NCBI GenBank assembly: GCA_022702705.1 | Contig: CM040428.1 | Location: 101,961,022-102,025,021, forward strand | Source of the DNA: Papilionanthe hookeriana x Papilionanthe teres | Lineage: Eukaryota > Streptophyta > Magnoliopsida > Asparagales > Orchidaceae | Direction of reading: 5' to 3' | DNA: 64,000 bases | Shown: piece by piece, positions 22,211 to 34,057 of the stretch | How positions within the stretch are numbered: position 1 is the stretch's first letter | Layout of the letters: the number at the start of each line of letters is the position of its first letter | Translations under genes and position numbers: made by a program | Notes under the pieces: generated by a model | What the model was told of the DNA's origin: nothing | The model's database searches: none | Seen by the model: only the letters and a program-made list of their open reading frames with translations

Positions 22211-23912
22211 TCAAAATTCACAAATAGACTCGTTGCTTGTTGAGCTTTCGTAGCCTCCTTTGTGAACATCTTCTTCGTCGTGGTCATCGAGGTTGTGTAT
22301 GATTTGAGAATCTTTATTTGTATTAGAATCGAGATCCAGATTAAGTCGATTGTCCCTAGTTACGTAATAGTTAGAAACAGTCAAAACGTAGCCAACGCCA
22401 TAACTCTTATCATTATAAGATCCCGCCGGGGCGAGCAAATAATCATACAGAGTCAGAAGTCCGAGGGATTTCTCCCCCGAATCGGAAACAACCATCCTAG
22501 GATAAGTAGCCCCTAGTATACCCTTCGGAGCCTCGGTTTTCTTTTCTTCTACGATCTTCTCCTTCTTCTGAGGCAGTTCTTCGATTGCAATCGATAGTGT
22601 CGGCTCTACAGGTTTCAAACTCTGAGTTGAAACGCGTACCGAAGCGGTCTGGATGTGATCCAAAATTTTCTTTGAAGACTTTGTCCAGACGTTACTCCAT
22701 CTATCATCGGTTGTATACGGGTTTATCGGAACAATAGGATCCGTCGAGATAACATTGACGGAACCTTTTTGGGGTTCCTTCATGTATTCCTTCGGGATCT
22801 TTATGTTCCCTTTCAGGAGATTGTCATCAAGCAAACTCTTGAAAGTGATGCAATCCTCTACCTTGTGTCCGAGCATTCGGTGGTAAGGGCAATAGTTTGG
22901 ATGATCTTTCTTGTTGACTTCTTCCGACCTCTTGGGCTCCAATAGCTGAAAATCTGGTGTCGTCATTAAACTGCGGAACATCTTCGCTACTGCTTCAGTT
23001 TTGAATGGATATTCCTTATTCAGAAAATCTTTTAGGGTACGCTGTGGATGAGGCGGTTATTCATAATGCTGAGGCAACTGATAGCTCGGTCGAGGCTGTT
23101 GATAACCCTGCTGAGGTTGTTGATAGATCTGTTGCGGTTGTTGGTATGTCCGTTGCGGTGGTTGATAACTAGGTTGTGGCCGCTCTGGCTGTATCTGAAA
23201 CGGCTGCTTGCCCTTATCTACTGCCACGACGATTCCAGATTTCTTTTCAAATGCTTTTACGGGCTTCTGCTTATTGTTCTTGTCCACGAAACTTAACTGC
23301 TTTGCCACTTCTTGCAAGCTCCCGGCCTTGCTAAGCAACTTCTCGAAAGTCTTGATTGTAAATCCTTTAAGGAGAAGCGCTATCGGGCCATGGATATTCT
23401 TAAGCAAGATGCCGACTGCATGCTATTCTTGAAGCTATGGTTCACACTTCATGCTTAAGTTCCTCCATCGAAGTATGTAATCTACTAAAGTCTCATTAGG
23501 TTTCTGGTGCTCCACCACTAGATCACCGATGGTGATGTGGTGCCGAGCCCCGGCAAGCCGCTTAACGAAGAGGTTTTCCAGTTCCGCAAAGGTCTTAGCC
23601 GAACCATTTGGCAATTCCGCGTACCGGTCGAAGGAGATCCACGACAAGCTGCCGATGGACGACGAAAGAGTAAGCGTCACTCCCACCGGCATTGCAGCAA
23701 CTAGCACAAAAATGTGCGACATGCTGCTGGGGGTTTCCTGTTCCATCAAAAGTTTTAAACAGAGGTGGTACGAAGCCTTTCGGGTATTGAACTGCATCGA
23801 ACTCTTCGGGGTAAGGTCTACCCGTATGAATAGATGCTCCGCTCTTAGATTGTGCTAAGGCTTCTCGCACCTGCTGTTCTACCATGTTTTTAATGTCCTT
23901 TTCGGGAATCAT
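22211..23912 (-). pseudogene. Gag of E1 (capsid, PQ-rich region, zinc-knuckle variant)
   Basis: Gag builds the cytoplasmic particle that packages element RNA. The capsid part is split by a frameshift near 23700 but shows FKTFDGTGNPQQHVAHF, then WYAEL-like (RYAELPNGSAKTFAELE) and GDLVVEHQKPNETLVDYI. The next piece (23057-23407) has NIHGPIALLLKG and a Gln/Pro/Tyr-rich repeat segment (PQQxYQQPQ). The third piece (22211-22981) has CPYHRMLGHKVEDC, a Cys-His-His-Cys knuckle variant common in Tat gag. These last three pieces are in one frame, separated only by stop codons near 23430 and 23057. Downstream is a charged linker to about 22211. Confidence 0.88.
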
Positions 23913-23995
23913 ATTCTGTGTAGAATCCTTCTTTGGAGGCTCATCTCCATTGACGGATGTGATCTCTTTTCCTCCATCTGCAATATGGATGATCT

Positions 23996-25432
23996 CTAGG
24001 GGTGTTTCTTTCTGAGGTTGTGCCGACTGCGGAGAGTGGCTAAAGCGGCGGCCATCTCTTCCATCCTCTTTGCCATCCGGGAAATTGTGTCATCTCTTTT
24101 CCGAAGCTGTGCTCTCATCACTTCCGGTTCATCTCTTTCCGTAGCTGCTGGAGCACCTTGCGAAGCTGATGATGCTCGTGTCTCAACCATATTGATCTCG
24201 GCATGCTCCTCATCCATGAACTCTGATGAATCAACTTCATTTTCCAACTTTTCTCCTCTTTCTTTCGCCAACCGTCGGATATCCTTCCTTAGCTTTCCTA
24301 TAGCATCCTCTAGGGGTCTCTTCCAGACGGTCTCGCGGTTATCGTGTGATGGCTGTTGAACTTCTTTTTCAAGAGTTTCTTTTATTGCAGTAGCACTTTC
24401 TTCTGATTCAGGCTCTTTGACGAGGCTTTTCTTCTCAGGACATTGTGTTAGTCTTGGCTCGGTAATAATAGGTCGCCACACCATCCTTCTTACAGCAGAA
24501 GGCCTAGGACCGGACGGTCTGTCGGCTATATGCTGGTAGGTGGTGTCCTCCCTAATATGATGGCCCGATACAACAACAGGTGAACTAGCTCTCATTTTCT
24601 TCCTTGGTTTCTCTACGGCAGTGACAAGCTCTACTCGCGGTCCGAGGCGAGATCTAGCTGGCACTCGTCCCATTCTTCTTAGTATTTCTGACACGGGGCA
24701 TCTTTCTTTCTTGGCCAATTTTTCTATCACAGCTTGTAGCCAAGCAAATGGCGTAGTCTTAACCCTTTTTCTTTTGTAGTTACTATAGTATGCAGGTCGG
24801 GGTAATGTAGCGGCAATCCTTCGGACGTCTCCTTCATCCGATGCAGTAGAGAGGGGGTGAAACCTACTTCCTTCCAACAGAGGTGTATAATCAGGCAGTT
24901 CAGGGATCTCTTCCAGGAAAGCAACTTCGGCGGCCTTGGCTTTCTCAATCCTGGCTATCTTTCTGCTTATATTTCTCCTTTGAGTCCGAGTTAGGGGTGC
25001 AACTCTTGAACTGGACCCAATCTCGAAAATAGATGGTATTGTAGCAAAATCTGTACCCTCCACGGTGACAGGCTCATCACAGACTTGGATTTCCTTCCCC
25101 TTCAGTTTGGCAGAAGCCGGGGTAGGTGCAGAAAAGACTAGACCGGTGGGGGTAGAGACAACAGTCCTCCTACGAATAACAGTACTTCTTTCAGCTAGAA
25201 CCCTTTGATGGGGAGGGAATTCTTGAGTCGACTTCAGGTTGAACTCAATCAGGGGTTTCTCAGTTTCTGGTACTTTGTCCATTAGTGCGAAGAGAGTGAT
25301 GTCAGCGAACTTGATATCTGTATTACCGAATCCTTGTCCGAAATAGATGATTCCATTGTCAGGCAGCTCATCCTTGTAGATAGCCAAGTCCAGTCCGTTG
25401 GTGAAGGAGAAGATTAACTTTGGGGCAGTCAT
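23996..25432 (-). CDS. ORF1 of E1, upstream of gag, 478 codons intact
   Basis: This is the longest uninterrupted frame of the window. It starts MTAPKLIFSFTNGLDLAIY at the first ATG after the leader, has a basic middle (RTQRRNISRKIARIEKAKAA and YKRKRVKTTPFAWLQ), and ends with a likely coiled coil (AQLRKRDDTISRMAKRMEEM). Tat/Ogre elements often have an extra ORF before gag with unknown function, and position and size fit. The stop at 23996 may be secondary: the next frame continues without break into gag, so ORF1 could originally have been the N-terminal part of one gag protein. I recognise no named domain. It keeps its frame while gag-pol is broken. Confidence 0.7.
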   Translation of the reverse strand: MTAPKLIFSFTNGLDLAIYKDELPDNGIIYFGQGFGNTDIKFADITLFALMDKVPETEKPLIEFNLKSTQEFPPHQRVLAERSTVIRRRTVVSTPTGLVFSAPTPASAKLKGKEIQVCDEPVTVEGTDFATIPSIFEIGSSSRVAPLTRTQRRNISRKIARIEKAKAAEVAFLEEIPELPDYTPLLEGSRFHPLSTASDEGDVRRIAATLPRPAYYSNYKRKRVKTTPFAWLQAVIEKLAKKERCPVSEILRRMGRVPARSRLGPRVELVTAVEKPRKKMRASSPVVVSGHHIREDTTYQHIADRPSGPRPSAVRRMVWRPIITEPRLTQCPEKKSLVKEPESEESATAIKETLEKEVQQPSHDNRETVWKRPLEDAIGKLRKDIRRLAKERGEKLENEVDSSEFMDEEHAEINMVETRASSASQGAPAATERDEPEVMRAQLRKRDDTISRMAKRMEEMAAALATLRSRHNLRKKHP

Positions 25433-25955
25433 TTTCTGCAGGGCAGATTCCGAAAGTCAGTCCCGAATTATGCTTCCCTTTGTCGCAAAATTTAGGACGA
25501 AAAAGAAAGAGTCCGAACACATTTTCGTTTATCTTAGTGTATTTATTATTTCTAAGAGAATTCATTTATTAAAAGAGTCGTTTGTTAGGGGATTTGTTTA
25601 TTAGGAACAAAACAATTAAAGGAGGAAGGTTATAGAAAAGGTAAAGGACTCGATTCAGAATTGGAAAGGAAGAGAAAGTCTCGCAAAACTTCTCAACCCG
25701 AGGGACCGCTCCTAAGCTAACACCTATTGGGGGTCCAGCCCACCTCAGAAAAGAGGTAAAAGGATTTCGGAACCTCTCTGTTTAGGGGTGTCTAAACAGT
25801 GGCTCCTAAATCCGAGAGAAGTTGGCCATACCCATTCAAGATAGAAATGAACGTGGTATGCCAACGGAAAGATTGGTAGTTTGCTCCACTAGGGACATGG
25901 ATACACTACCGATTTATGAAAGTAAAACCATCTGATCAAAATGGAGAGAGGAACC
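25433..25955 (-). other. Leader (5' UTR) of E1
   Basis: About 520 bases between primer-binding site and ORF1 with no coding evidence. It contains CACCTATTGGGGGTCCA near 25723, a word also found in the 3' UTRs of E1 and E2R (complement near 13485, direct near 29068). A word shared between leader and 3' UTR could be a structural or packaging signal. Confidence 0.55.
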
Positions 25956-25975
25956 AGTCCCTAGCGGAGTCACCA
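25956..25975 (-). promoter_or_regulatory. Primer-binding site of E1, tRNA-Arg-like
   Basis: On the minus strand, six bases after the LTR-ending CA, the sequence reads TGGTGACTCCGCTAGGGACT. A site complementary to the 3' end of plant tRNA-Arg begins TGGCGACTCC, so the first ten bases differ at one position. tRNA-Arg priming is reported for Ogre elements, in agreement with the two RNase H domains. Confidence 0.75.
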
Positions 25976-25981
25976 GAAATA

Positions 25982-27173
25982 TGTCGGCATTATTTTTAGG
26001 TTGAGTGTTGTATTTTGAAAAGGGGTTGCCTACAGAAATTGTCTGTGAATTTTAGATGTTTAGTTTAATTTAAATATATATATATAATTTAGAAAGTAGC
26101 GTTTGATTTTGAAAATAATTTTAAGTTTGAAAATTATAAGATATGAAATCAAACAGAACTCACATCCCAAATAGTTTATATAAACGAGCACCACACCACA
26201 AACTGTGTATCTATCCCGAAGAATAGACACACTGCTTGATGATGGGGCTCGGTTAAATAAACTAGAAGATTTGTGACATCCGCTTGGTTTGCGAACTAAT
26301 TTTTATGAGTCGACAAGTTCCCCTGCTTAATATGAAGGAATTAAGCAGAGTTTATATTACCTGGGTTCTTAAAGTTCCCTATAAGGTCAAGCCCCTATAG
26401 TTAATTACATCTTAAATGACGAGAATCATTTAAGAAAACTCTCGATATTGATCAGTGGTTTTGCTCTCAAGAATTTCAAAGTTTAAGGTTTCAAACAGTT
26501 GAATTTTGGTATTTCAAAAGGGAATAGCTCAAATTTGGAACAGTTTATTTTAAGAGTCCAATGGAAGAGAAGTAGAGGATCTCATGAACCCGAAGTGAAC
26601 TTCGGTGATTTCCCAACTATCCTATGGTTTGGCTTCAATTTGAGAAGATGTTATTTAATGTTTAATCCTACCAATTTTAATTAATTAAGACTTATATTTG
26701 TATGATATAATCACACAAATAGCCTTGAAGATGTGAGGGTTTATGTCGTACCAAATGACTACCTCGGAATCCTAAGACGTGTTAGGGCTTAATTTACATA
26801 ACATGATTATGCAAATGCCTAACAAAGAGTTGAGGATTTATGTTGCACTATGCAAACTACCTCGAAGTCCTATGGCTTGGTTGTTTAATTCTATGAATGA
26901 TTTTGCTGAAGTAGACACATGTTTTGCTAATGACGATGGCCGTACTGCCCACTATTCTTCAAGCTTCTTATTGTTGCAGAGGATTAGTTTTAGAAGGTGA
27001 AAATTAGGGGATGAGAAAAGTGTCTTGGTTTAGAGAAATCTTAAAGTCTAAATGTCTTTAGTGTTTTAATTAAAACAAATCTTAAAGTTGATTAAACAGA
27101 ACCAATTAAAATCCCACGGTTCCGTCATCCCGGCACCGTTATTTTCATCGAATTCACTTAGTCCAGATTTGGA
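25982..27173 (-). mobile_element. 5' LTR of E1, truncated
   Basis: It begins TGTCGG in plus coordinates and is directly repeated with 6172-7350. It shares several E1-specific differences from the plus-oriented LTR copies, so the two E1 LTRs are a pair. The alignment stops near 27168, inside the LTR, where sequence homologous to the E1 3' UTR (14732-14750, complement) begins. The missing LTR part is about 120 bp if the candidate LTR end near 7473 is right. Confidence 0.85.
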
Positions 27174-27199
27174 TTTGGTTCTGATGGCATGAGATTGGG

Positions 27200-28690
27200 T
27201 CGGTACCTAAATTTCGATTCTCTTTCAAATTGATACCTAAATTTCAATTCTAAATTTCCGAGACTGGTACCTAAATTCCAGTTCTCATTCCGAGATCGAT
27301 ACCTAAATTTTGATTCTCTTTCGAGGTTGATACCTAAATTTCAATCCTCTAAATTTTCGAGACTGGTACCTAAATTCCAGTTCTCTTCCTTCGAGGTCGG
27401 TACCTAAATTCTGACTCTCATTGGAGATCGATACCTAAATTTCGATTCTCTTTCGAATTAATACCTAAATTTCAATTCTAAATTTCCGAGCTCGGTACCT
27501 AAATTCCGGTTCTCTTCCTTCGAGTCAGTACCTAAATTCCGACTCTCATTCGAGATCGATACCTAAATTTCGATTCTCTTTCGAATTGATACCTAAATTT
27601 CAATTCTAAATTTTTGAGACTGGTACCTAAATTCCGATTCTCATTCAAGATCGATACCTAAATTTCGATTCTCTATCGAATTGATACCTAAATTTCAATT
27701 CTAAATTTCCGAGACTGGTACCTAAATTCTAGTTCTCTTTCTTCGAGGTCGGTACCTGAATTCCGACTCTCATTCAAGATCGATACCTAAATTTCGATTC
27801 TCTTTTGAATTGATACCTAAATTTCAATTCTAAATTTCCGAGACTGGTACCTAAATTTCAGTTCTCTTCCTTCGAGGTAGGTACCTAAATTCCGACTCTC
27901 ATTCGAGATCGATAGCTAAATTTTGATTCTCTTTCGAGGTTGATACCTAAATTTCAATCCTCTAAATTTTCGAGACTGGTACCTAAATTCCAGTTCTCTT
28001 CCTTCGAGGTCGGTACCTAAATTCTGACTCTCATTCGAGAACGATACCAAAATTTCGATTCTCTTTTGAATTGATACCTAAATTTCAATTCTAAATTTCC
28101 GAGACTGGTACCTAAATTCCAGTTCTCTTCCTTCGAGGTCGATACCTAAATTCCGACTCTCATTCGAGATCGATACCTAAATTTCGATTCTCTTTCGAAT
28201 TGATACCTAAATTTCAATTCTAAATTTCGAGACTGGTACCTAAATTCCAGTTCTCTTCCTTCGAGGTCGGTACCTAAATTCCGACTCTCATTCGAGATCG
28301 ATACCTAAATTTCTATTCTCTTTCGAATTGATACCTAAATTTCAATTCTAAATTTCCAAGACTGGTACCTAAATTCCAGTTCTCTTCCTTCGAAGTCGGT
28401 ACCAAGTTCCGACTCTCATTCGAATTGATACCTAAATTTTAATTTTAAATTTCCGAGACTGGTACCTAAATTCCAGTTCTCATCCTTCGAGGTCGGTACC
28501 TAAATTCCGACTCTCATCCTAGAACGATACCTAAATTTCGATTCTCTTTCAGGTTTGATACTTAAATTTCAAATCTCACTCCCTCGAGATCAGTACCTAA
28601 ATTCTGATTCTCATCCTTTTTCCATCGATACTTAAACTCTGATTCTCACTCCGAGGCTGGTACCTAAATTCCAGTTCTCTTCGCAATCCC
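27200..28690 (+). repeat. Higher-order tandem array in the E2R 3' UTR
   Basis: Basic units of about 33 bp carry the words TACCTAAATT followed by a C/T-rich end. Four unit types occur in fixed order: GACTGGTACC-, GGTCGGTACC-, GATCGATACC- and AATTGATACC-type. Together they form a higher-order unit of about 130 bp; the GAGACTGGTACC start recurs near 27708, 27838, 27972, 28103, 28228 and 28356. It is homologous to 13850-14620 but organised differently. Confidence 0.9.
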
Positions 28691-29599
28691 GAGGTTGAAA
28701 CCTAGGTTTCAATTCTCATTTCAAATCCAAATTTCAAATTCAAAATTTCCTTAAATTGATTTTAAATTAAACTTCAATCGAAATTGAGACTCAAAACAAA
28801 TCGAAATCTAAACTCACACATTGAAACTTGAAATTTAAAAGTAAACTGAAATCTAAATCAAATTCCCCAGATCTTGTGATTTGGAGTTCACCTCCTTTCC
28901 ATTCCCCAGCGAGAGTTCAGGAATCTCCAGTCTTGGAAATATACCTGATACTCCCCAGCGGAAATTCTTCTACCTCGTCCTAAGTTTGTCACTTGGACAT
29001 CTGTGTTCTTTTTGTTGATCTCTTCGGTCAACGCCAATACGCGCGATGTGCTTGGTTAGCACACCACACCTATTGGGGGTCCATTTGTTGACCTCATTTT
29101 TTATGAGGTTTTTTGCTTCTCTCTTTAGTACTTAGGATCAGCCTTAGGCTTTGCCTTTGACTAATCTTAGAGGACTAGAAATAGAACCCACCCTTTAGAA
29201 ATTCAAACTACTTCTTAACTCCCTGTAAACCCCACAAGCTTGATTGTAGACCCCTAATCACCTAAGGGGTTGAAATCAAATGTGGAGGTTTAAAGGATGA
29301 GTTCCCTATAGGACTTTTTGGCCTTAAGAATACCTTGGGTGGCCTGGTCTTGTGAGGGTTGACTTGCACATACACTACACTCTCACACACATTCCAAGTC
29401 CTAAAACCACACTCTCACCCAACTTGACCTTCTGACTCATGTAGGTAATTCATATGGATGGTCCTTAACCCCTAAGCCCCTGGCTAAGAGGGTTAGGAAC
29501 AACATAGTGAATGCCCCAAATGAGTCCTATTATGGCTCATATGGGCTTGATATGGCTTCATGTTTCAACCAAAATGATTCCATTTCACTCACACTTGAT

Positions 29600-30650
29600 C
29601 AATCTTCCTTTTTTCAAAATTTCAATTTTTGACCCCCGGGGCCCCGGACCCACCAAACCTACCAAATACCCTTGAAATGACCCAAAATTTGCAAAATTAC
29701 CTAAATTACCCAAGATCCCTCAAAATCAATCCTAAACACTTCCCACCACTCAAATTGACCATCTTTGGCCAAAAATACCAAAATTTCCAAAAATACCCCT
29801 AAGTCCCCCCCAAAACTACCAAAATACCCTTCTACCCCAAAAATCCAAAAAATTCTAAAAATTCCCAGAAAATTTTTGAAAATCCCAAATATTCCCAATT
29901 TCATTTTGTTCAACTACACCATGGGCCAATTTTTCCATTTTACCTCACTTTTACCAAAACCCCCAATTTGACCCATTTTTAACCCAAGTGAACCCAATGT
30001 CAAACCAAACCACCCCAATTGACCTCAATTCTGGTCCAATTCAATTCTAAACTTCAATTAAATATCCCCAATATCAATTTAGACCAAATAAAACTCCAAT
30101 TTGATTGAAATTTGGGCCCAATTTCAATTTGAAGCCTAAGGCCCAATTTTGACCCATGACCTAAACCTAGCCCAAACCAACCCAATTCAACTCCAATTGG
30201 CCCCAAATATTTTCTAAAGCCTTCCTAACATCCCCATAAACAAAACACTAACTTGATTTGCCAAAAATTTGAACCTAAACTCCACCCAAACCTAACCCAA
30301 AACCAAAATCCCTTAAATTGATCTAAGCCCAAACCTAACCCAAATGGGTCCAATCCCAAAATTAGAGCCCAACCAAAATTGAAAACTCTTTGTAACACTC
30401 TCATAAACATTTCCCAACATTAATTTTACATCAAATCCAACCTTAGCCCAATTTGGCCCACCTTGGCCCCTTTACCAAAAAAAGCTCAAAATCAATCCAA
30501 AGCCCACATGACAAATTCTTCTCATCATACCTTTAATTGAAATCATCCCTAAAGTCCTAAATCAATAATCAAGCCATTCAAAATCAAGCCACATGCCAAA
30601 TTACCCCTAAATGCCAAAAATTTCTAAAACCCTTTTTCATGAAACAAGCC
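29600..30650 (+). repeat. C/A-rich, G-poor low-complexity zone of the E2R 3' UTR
   Basis: A degenerate run of CCCAAA, AACCCAA and CCAATTTGACC words with few G residues. It is homologous in inverted orientation to 11850-13020. There is no coding evidence; short open frames here come from the low stop-codon content of such sequence. Confidence 0.65.
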
Positions 30651-31559
30651 AACCTTTTCCAAGCCAAATGTGAGCCATTTACAAGCCATATGAAGCCATG
30701 AGAGTTTTGATACCTCACCATGTCATTTATGGCAAATGGAGGGGCCCCTTTCTTAAGCCTTCCTTAAGACTTTTTAACCTCATCCATGATACACACTAAA
30801 CCATGCTTAGCCACCTCACCATGGATGGAGACTTCTCCACTCCAATTTAGTCGAGCCATATGTTTCCCTTCGACTTAAATCGGGCCTTGGTGGGTGCACC
30901 AAACCCAAATCCATGCCTTTGACCAAACCAAGCCCAAAATGATCCCTTCCCCCTTCCACTTTGATTCAACTCCTTTACACTTGGCATTTGCTAATTGAAC
31001 TCACAAAACTCAAGCACTGACCTCCCTGACCCTGAGGGTGACCCATGCCTGGCCGGCCAGCCACCACAACCGCCGGAAACCACCAGGCCAAGAGGCTTGA
31101 TTTGAATCAAAAATTCAATTTGAATTAGCTGACTTGTCCCAACCTAAATGGCCATTGCAGCTGTTCCTCCCTTGCCCTGAGCAGTGGATCCAAGCCATTA
31201 AACCCCCTGGGAGGCCCTCTAGCCACCTCTATTTAAACCCACTCACCTCTCGGCCAAACAAGGTGATGAACCAGACCTTAAGGAAACTCTGCCAAAATTG
31301 CTCCAGGACCTTCTCCTAACCCAGAGCAATTGATCCCCAGTGTTCCTTTGCCCTAAACCCCATTAACAGAGCTCAATTTCTGAGTTGAAAATCCACCCAA
31401 AAAACAGGACACTTCACCATACTAAGAGGAGAAGTTCCCCAACAAAAGCCCCCTCACCAGGCCAGCCATTGCTTCCAGCCTCCAAGCTTTGTGATCGGCC
31501 TTGGTCACTTTCATACTTAGACAATTCCCCAGGGCCAGAGACTTCATCTGGAGCTTGCC

Positions 31560-32000
31560 TGGACTCAATCGAAGGTGACACAACCCTCAGATCGAAGCTT
31601 CACTTCTCTGAGCAAAGGTATGAACTCATTCTTCCTCCCGATCTTCCAGCAATTCTCCATTTTATTTGGGTTAATTTTATAGCTTATAAGCCATATGGAT
31701 GTGTTCGTCTCTTCAAGACGAATCGATAGAGTATAAGAACTCGAAAATCCATTAAGAATTGAGAGAGATATTAGGGTTTGAGTGTGGACGGTCACGGGTG
31801 CACACCAGTCGTAAACGATGACTAGGAGCCATTGGATCACGCGTGTATCGAGCGGACGGTCGAGATCAATCCGGACAGTGGAATGTTACGTGAACCTCGG
31901 GCCCCTGGAGTGCTGAGTCAGATGGCGGCGCCGAATCACAGAGCGACGTGTGGACTTTCGATCCGCCGTAGGTTGACGCGGCGCCGAGTCGGATAAGTAG
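31560..32000 (-). promoter_or_regulatory. GC-rich promoter-like island of E2R, antisense to the element
   Basis: Counterpart of 10310-10560. The complement of a telo-box (TTAGGGTTT, 31771-31779), GGACGGTCGAGATC near 31855 and several CG-rich words are visible. A minus-strand ORF (31565-31840) shares its first 70 or so codons with the E1 antisense ORF and then differs. The retention in two diverged copies could reflect function or simply common descent. Confidence 0.35.
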
Positions 32001-33843
32001 GAAATTAGGGTATTTTTGAATTATTTAAATACCAGAACTTCAAAAATTCATATCTTTGCATAAAAAAATCACAAATATAAAATAAAAATACCCTCTTACT
32101 TAGTGAACAGAGTAGAATAATATGGAAAAGAAATCAAGTTAATTGGATGAGTATTTTATTTTTAATAATTTATTTACTGTTTCCAATGTTTTGATTCTCC
32201 ATTTTCATAGACAATTCACCATGGCATGAGACCATAGGGCTTTTGAAGCCTCTGATCTTGGGAACATTTCACGAATATTTCAAGGTCAGAGGCCATCTCT
32301 GTGAAAAGTTATTGATTTTTCTAGTTCATATCACTGTTTTAGGTATTTTAATTTCAATAATTGGCATGTTGTAAAATAAATTCTAGGAAAATTTGGTCAT
32401 GTTTCTTAGGACCAGGGGACCCTATGAAAAATATATTTTGAGTTAATTCATTCATAATAACCTTAATTGGCCTAAATCCCTAAAATTGAATTTGAATTAA
32501 TTAGGGTTAACCACACATCAAATTGACTTAAAAACAATTCTCCATTACTCTTTGGGATTAGAGAAACCTTACATAAAATTTTGAAATCAATTGGACTTGA
32601 TTAACCCCACCAAATGGATTGATTAAGCCTCATAAGCAAAATGGAACTTTAAAAATTCATAACTCCAAAAATACTTTTCCAAAATTCACAAAAATGGTTT
32701 TGGAGCTTCTCTCACATCAGGGGAGTTCAGGAAAATTAAAATTAGAATTTTCTAAAAAAGTTGATTTTTCACAATATTTTAATATTTTAATAATTAAAAA
32801 ATAATAAAAATCACAAAAATATTAAAAATTATAAAAATGTCACATTTTGACTCCTAATCATTTAGGAACAAACCAAATATTTTTCCTAAGTCCCTAGGAT
32901 AAGATATTGAATTTTAAAGGCTTAATGTAATTTTTAATATTAAAAAAATGAATTTTCAACCTTTTTCACTAAAATAATTCTAATAAATCAAATAAAAATC
33001 ATAAAATTATAAAATTTGTTTCTTTAGACTCCTTGAGGTCAGTGAAATTTAAGAAAAATGTAAAATCTATTTTTCAACTTTTAGTTTATTTTAAAATTAA
33101 TTAATACTCTAAAACTCAAAATAATTATGATAAATAAAATATAATTCAAAAAATCACAAAAATTGGTCCAAGTGGTTCTCTAGTAATTAGGAACATCCCA
33201 TAATTTTTTCAAGGATAGAAACCTTTGCTTGGTCATGTTGTTGAATTTGCTTTGAAAACCCCTATTTTCTACTAAAAATAATTATATAAATAAATTAAAT
33301 TCAAAAAAATCACATTTTCTCCTCTAATTTCTTAATTGACATGTGAGTGAGGTGACATAAAAATTTCAAATTCATTTGAGCTCAATATAGTGAGTTATGA
33401 AATAAATAAGCCTAAATGGGCATAAAGGTAATTAAATATTCAATTAAAACATTAGGTTTAATCAAAAGGGGGAGGTAAAATATTTGATTTTTTTTTCATT
33501 TTCTCTTGGATGATTGAAACTTAGAGAAATTAAAGGGTAGAAACCCATTCAACACTTTGAAAATATCAAAATGAAACCCTAATTAATTAAATAATTTAAA
33601 TTTTGGAAAGAATATATTTAAATTTGGATTATTAAAATAGGGATATTATTAAGAGGATATTTATTCTTTAATTTAAAAATCCCTAAATAAGTCACTTTAA
33701 CAATATTTAGTTCTTAATTAAAAATTAAAATAATAATCCAAATTAAATAAATTAAAAAATTAAAAGAAGATAACCTTTAAACGAATTAAAGCTTAAAATG
33801 TTAAATGGTCTAATAATTAAAAATCAAATTTAAAATCTTGGAG

Positions 33844-34057
33844 TTAAATTAAATTAAATTAAATTGATTCAAGTCAAAGTTTAAATTAAAATTAAATTAA
33901 CACCTTAACAATTAAATTAAATTAAATTTAAAATATTGAAATTAAAATTAAATTAAAATTAAAATTAAATTAAATTAAATTAAATTAAAATTAAAATTAA
34001 ATTAAATTAAATTAAATTAAATTAAATTAAATCAAATTAAATTAAATTAAATTAAAA
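33844..34057 (+). repeat. (AAATT)n pentanucleotide microsatellite
   Basis: Imperfect AAATT/TTAAA repeats run for about 210 bp, with AAAATT interruptions. The homologous E1 sequence (about 8330-8600, complement) is AT-rich but not expanded, so the microsatellite grew in E2R. Confidence 0.9.

Larger units (their letters stand above)
6172..27173 (-). mobile_element. Tat/Ogre-type Ty3/gypsy retrotransposon E1 with an extra AlkB-family ORF
   Basis: E1 is about 21 kb. In minus-strand order it has a truncated 5' LTR, primer-binding site, ORF1, gag, protease, reverse transcriptase, gypsy RNase H, a second RNase H, integrase, ORF3/AlkB, a long 3' UTR and the 3' LTR. The two LTRs (6172 onward and 25982 onward) both begin TGTCGG on the plus strand and look about 95% identical, so they pair. 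The duplicated RNase H, great length, tRNA-Arg-like primer-binding site, extra ORF upstream of gag and tandem repeats in the 3' UTR are established hallmarks of the plant Tat lineage, Ogre in particular. There is no chromodomain. The coding part is broken by frameshifts and stops, so this copy cannot move by itself. Confidence 0.9.

Noticed and set aside
29701..30410. Open frames in the G-poor tract of E2R
   Set aside because: Low-complexity sequence of this composition gives open frames by chance; no counterpart frame is kept in E1.
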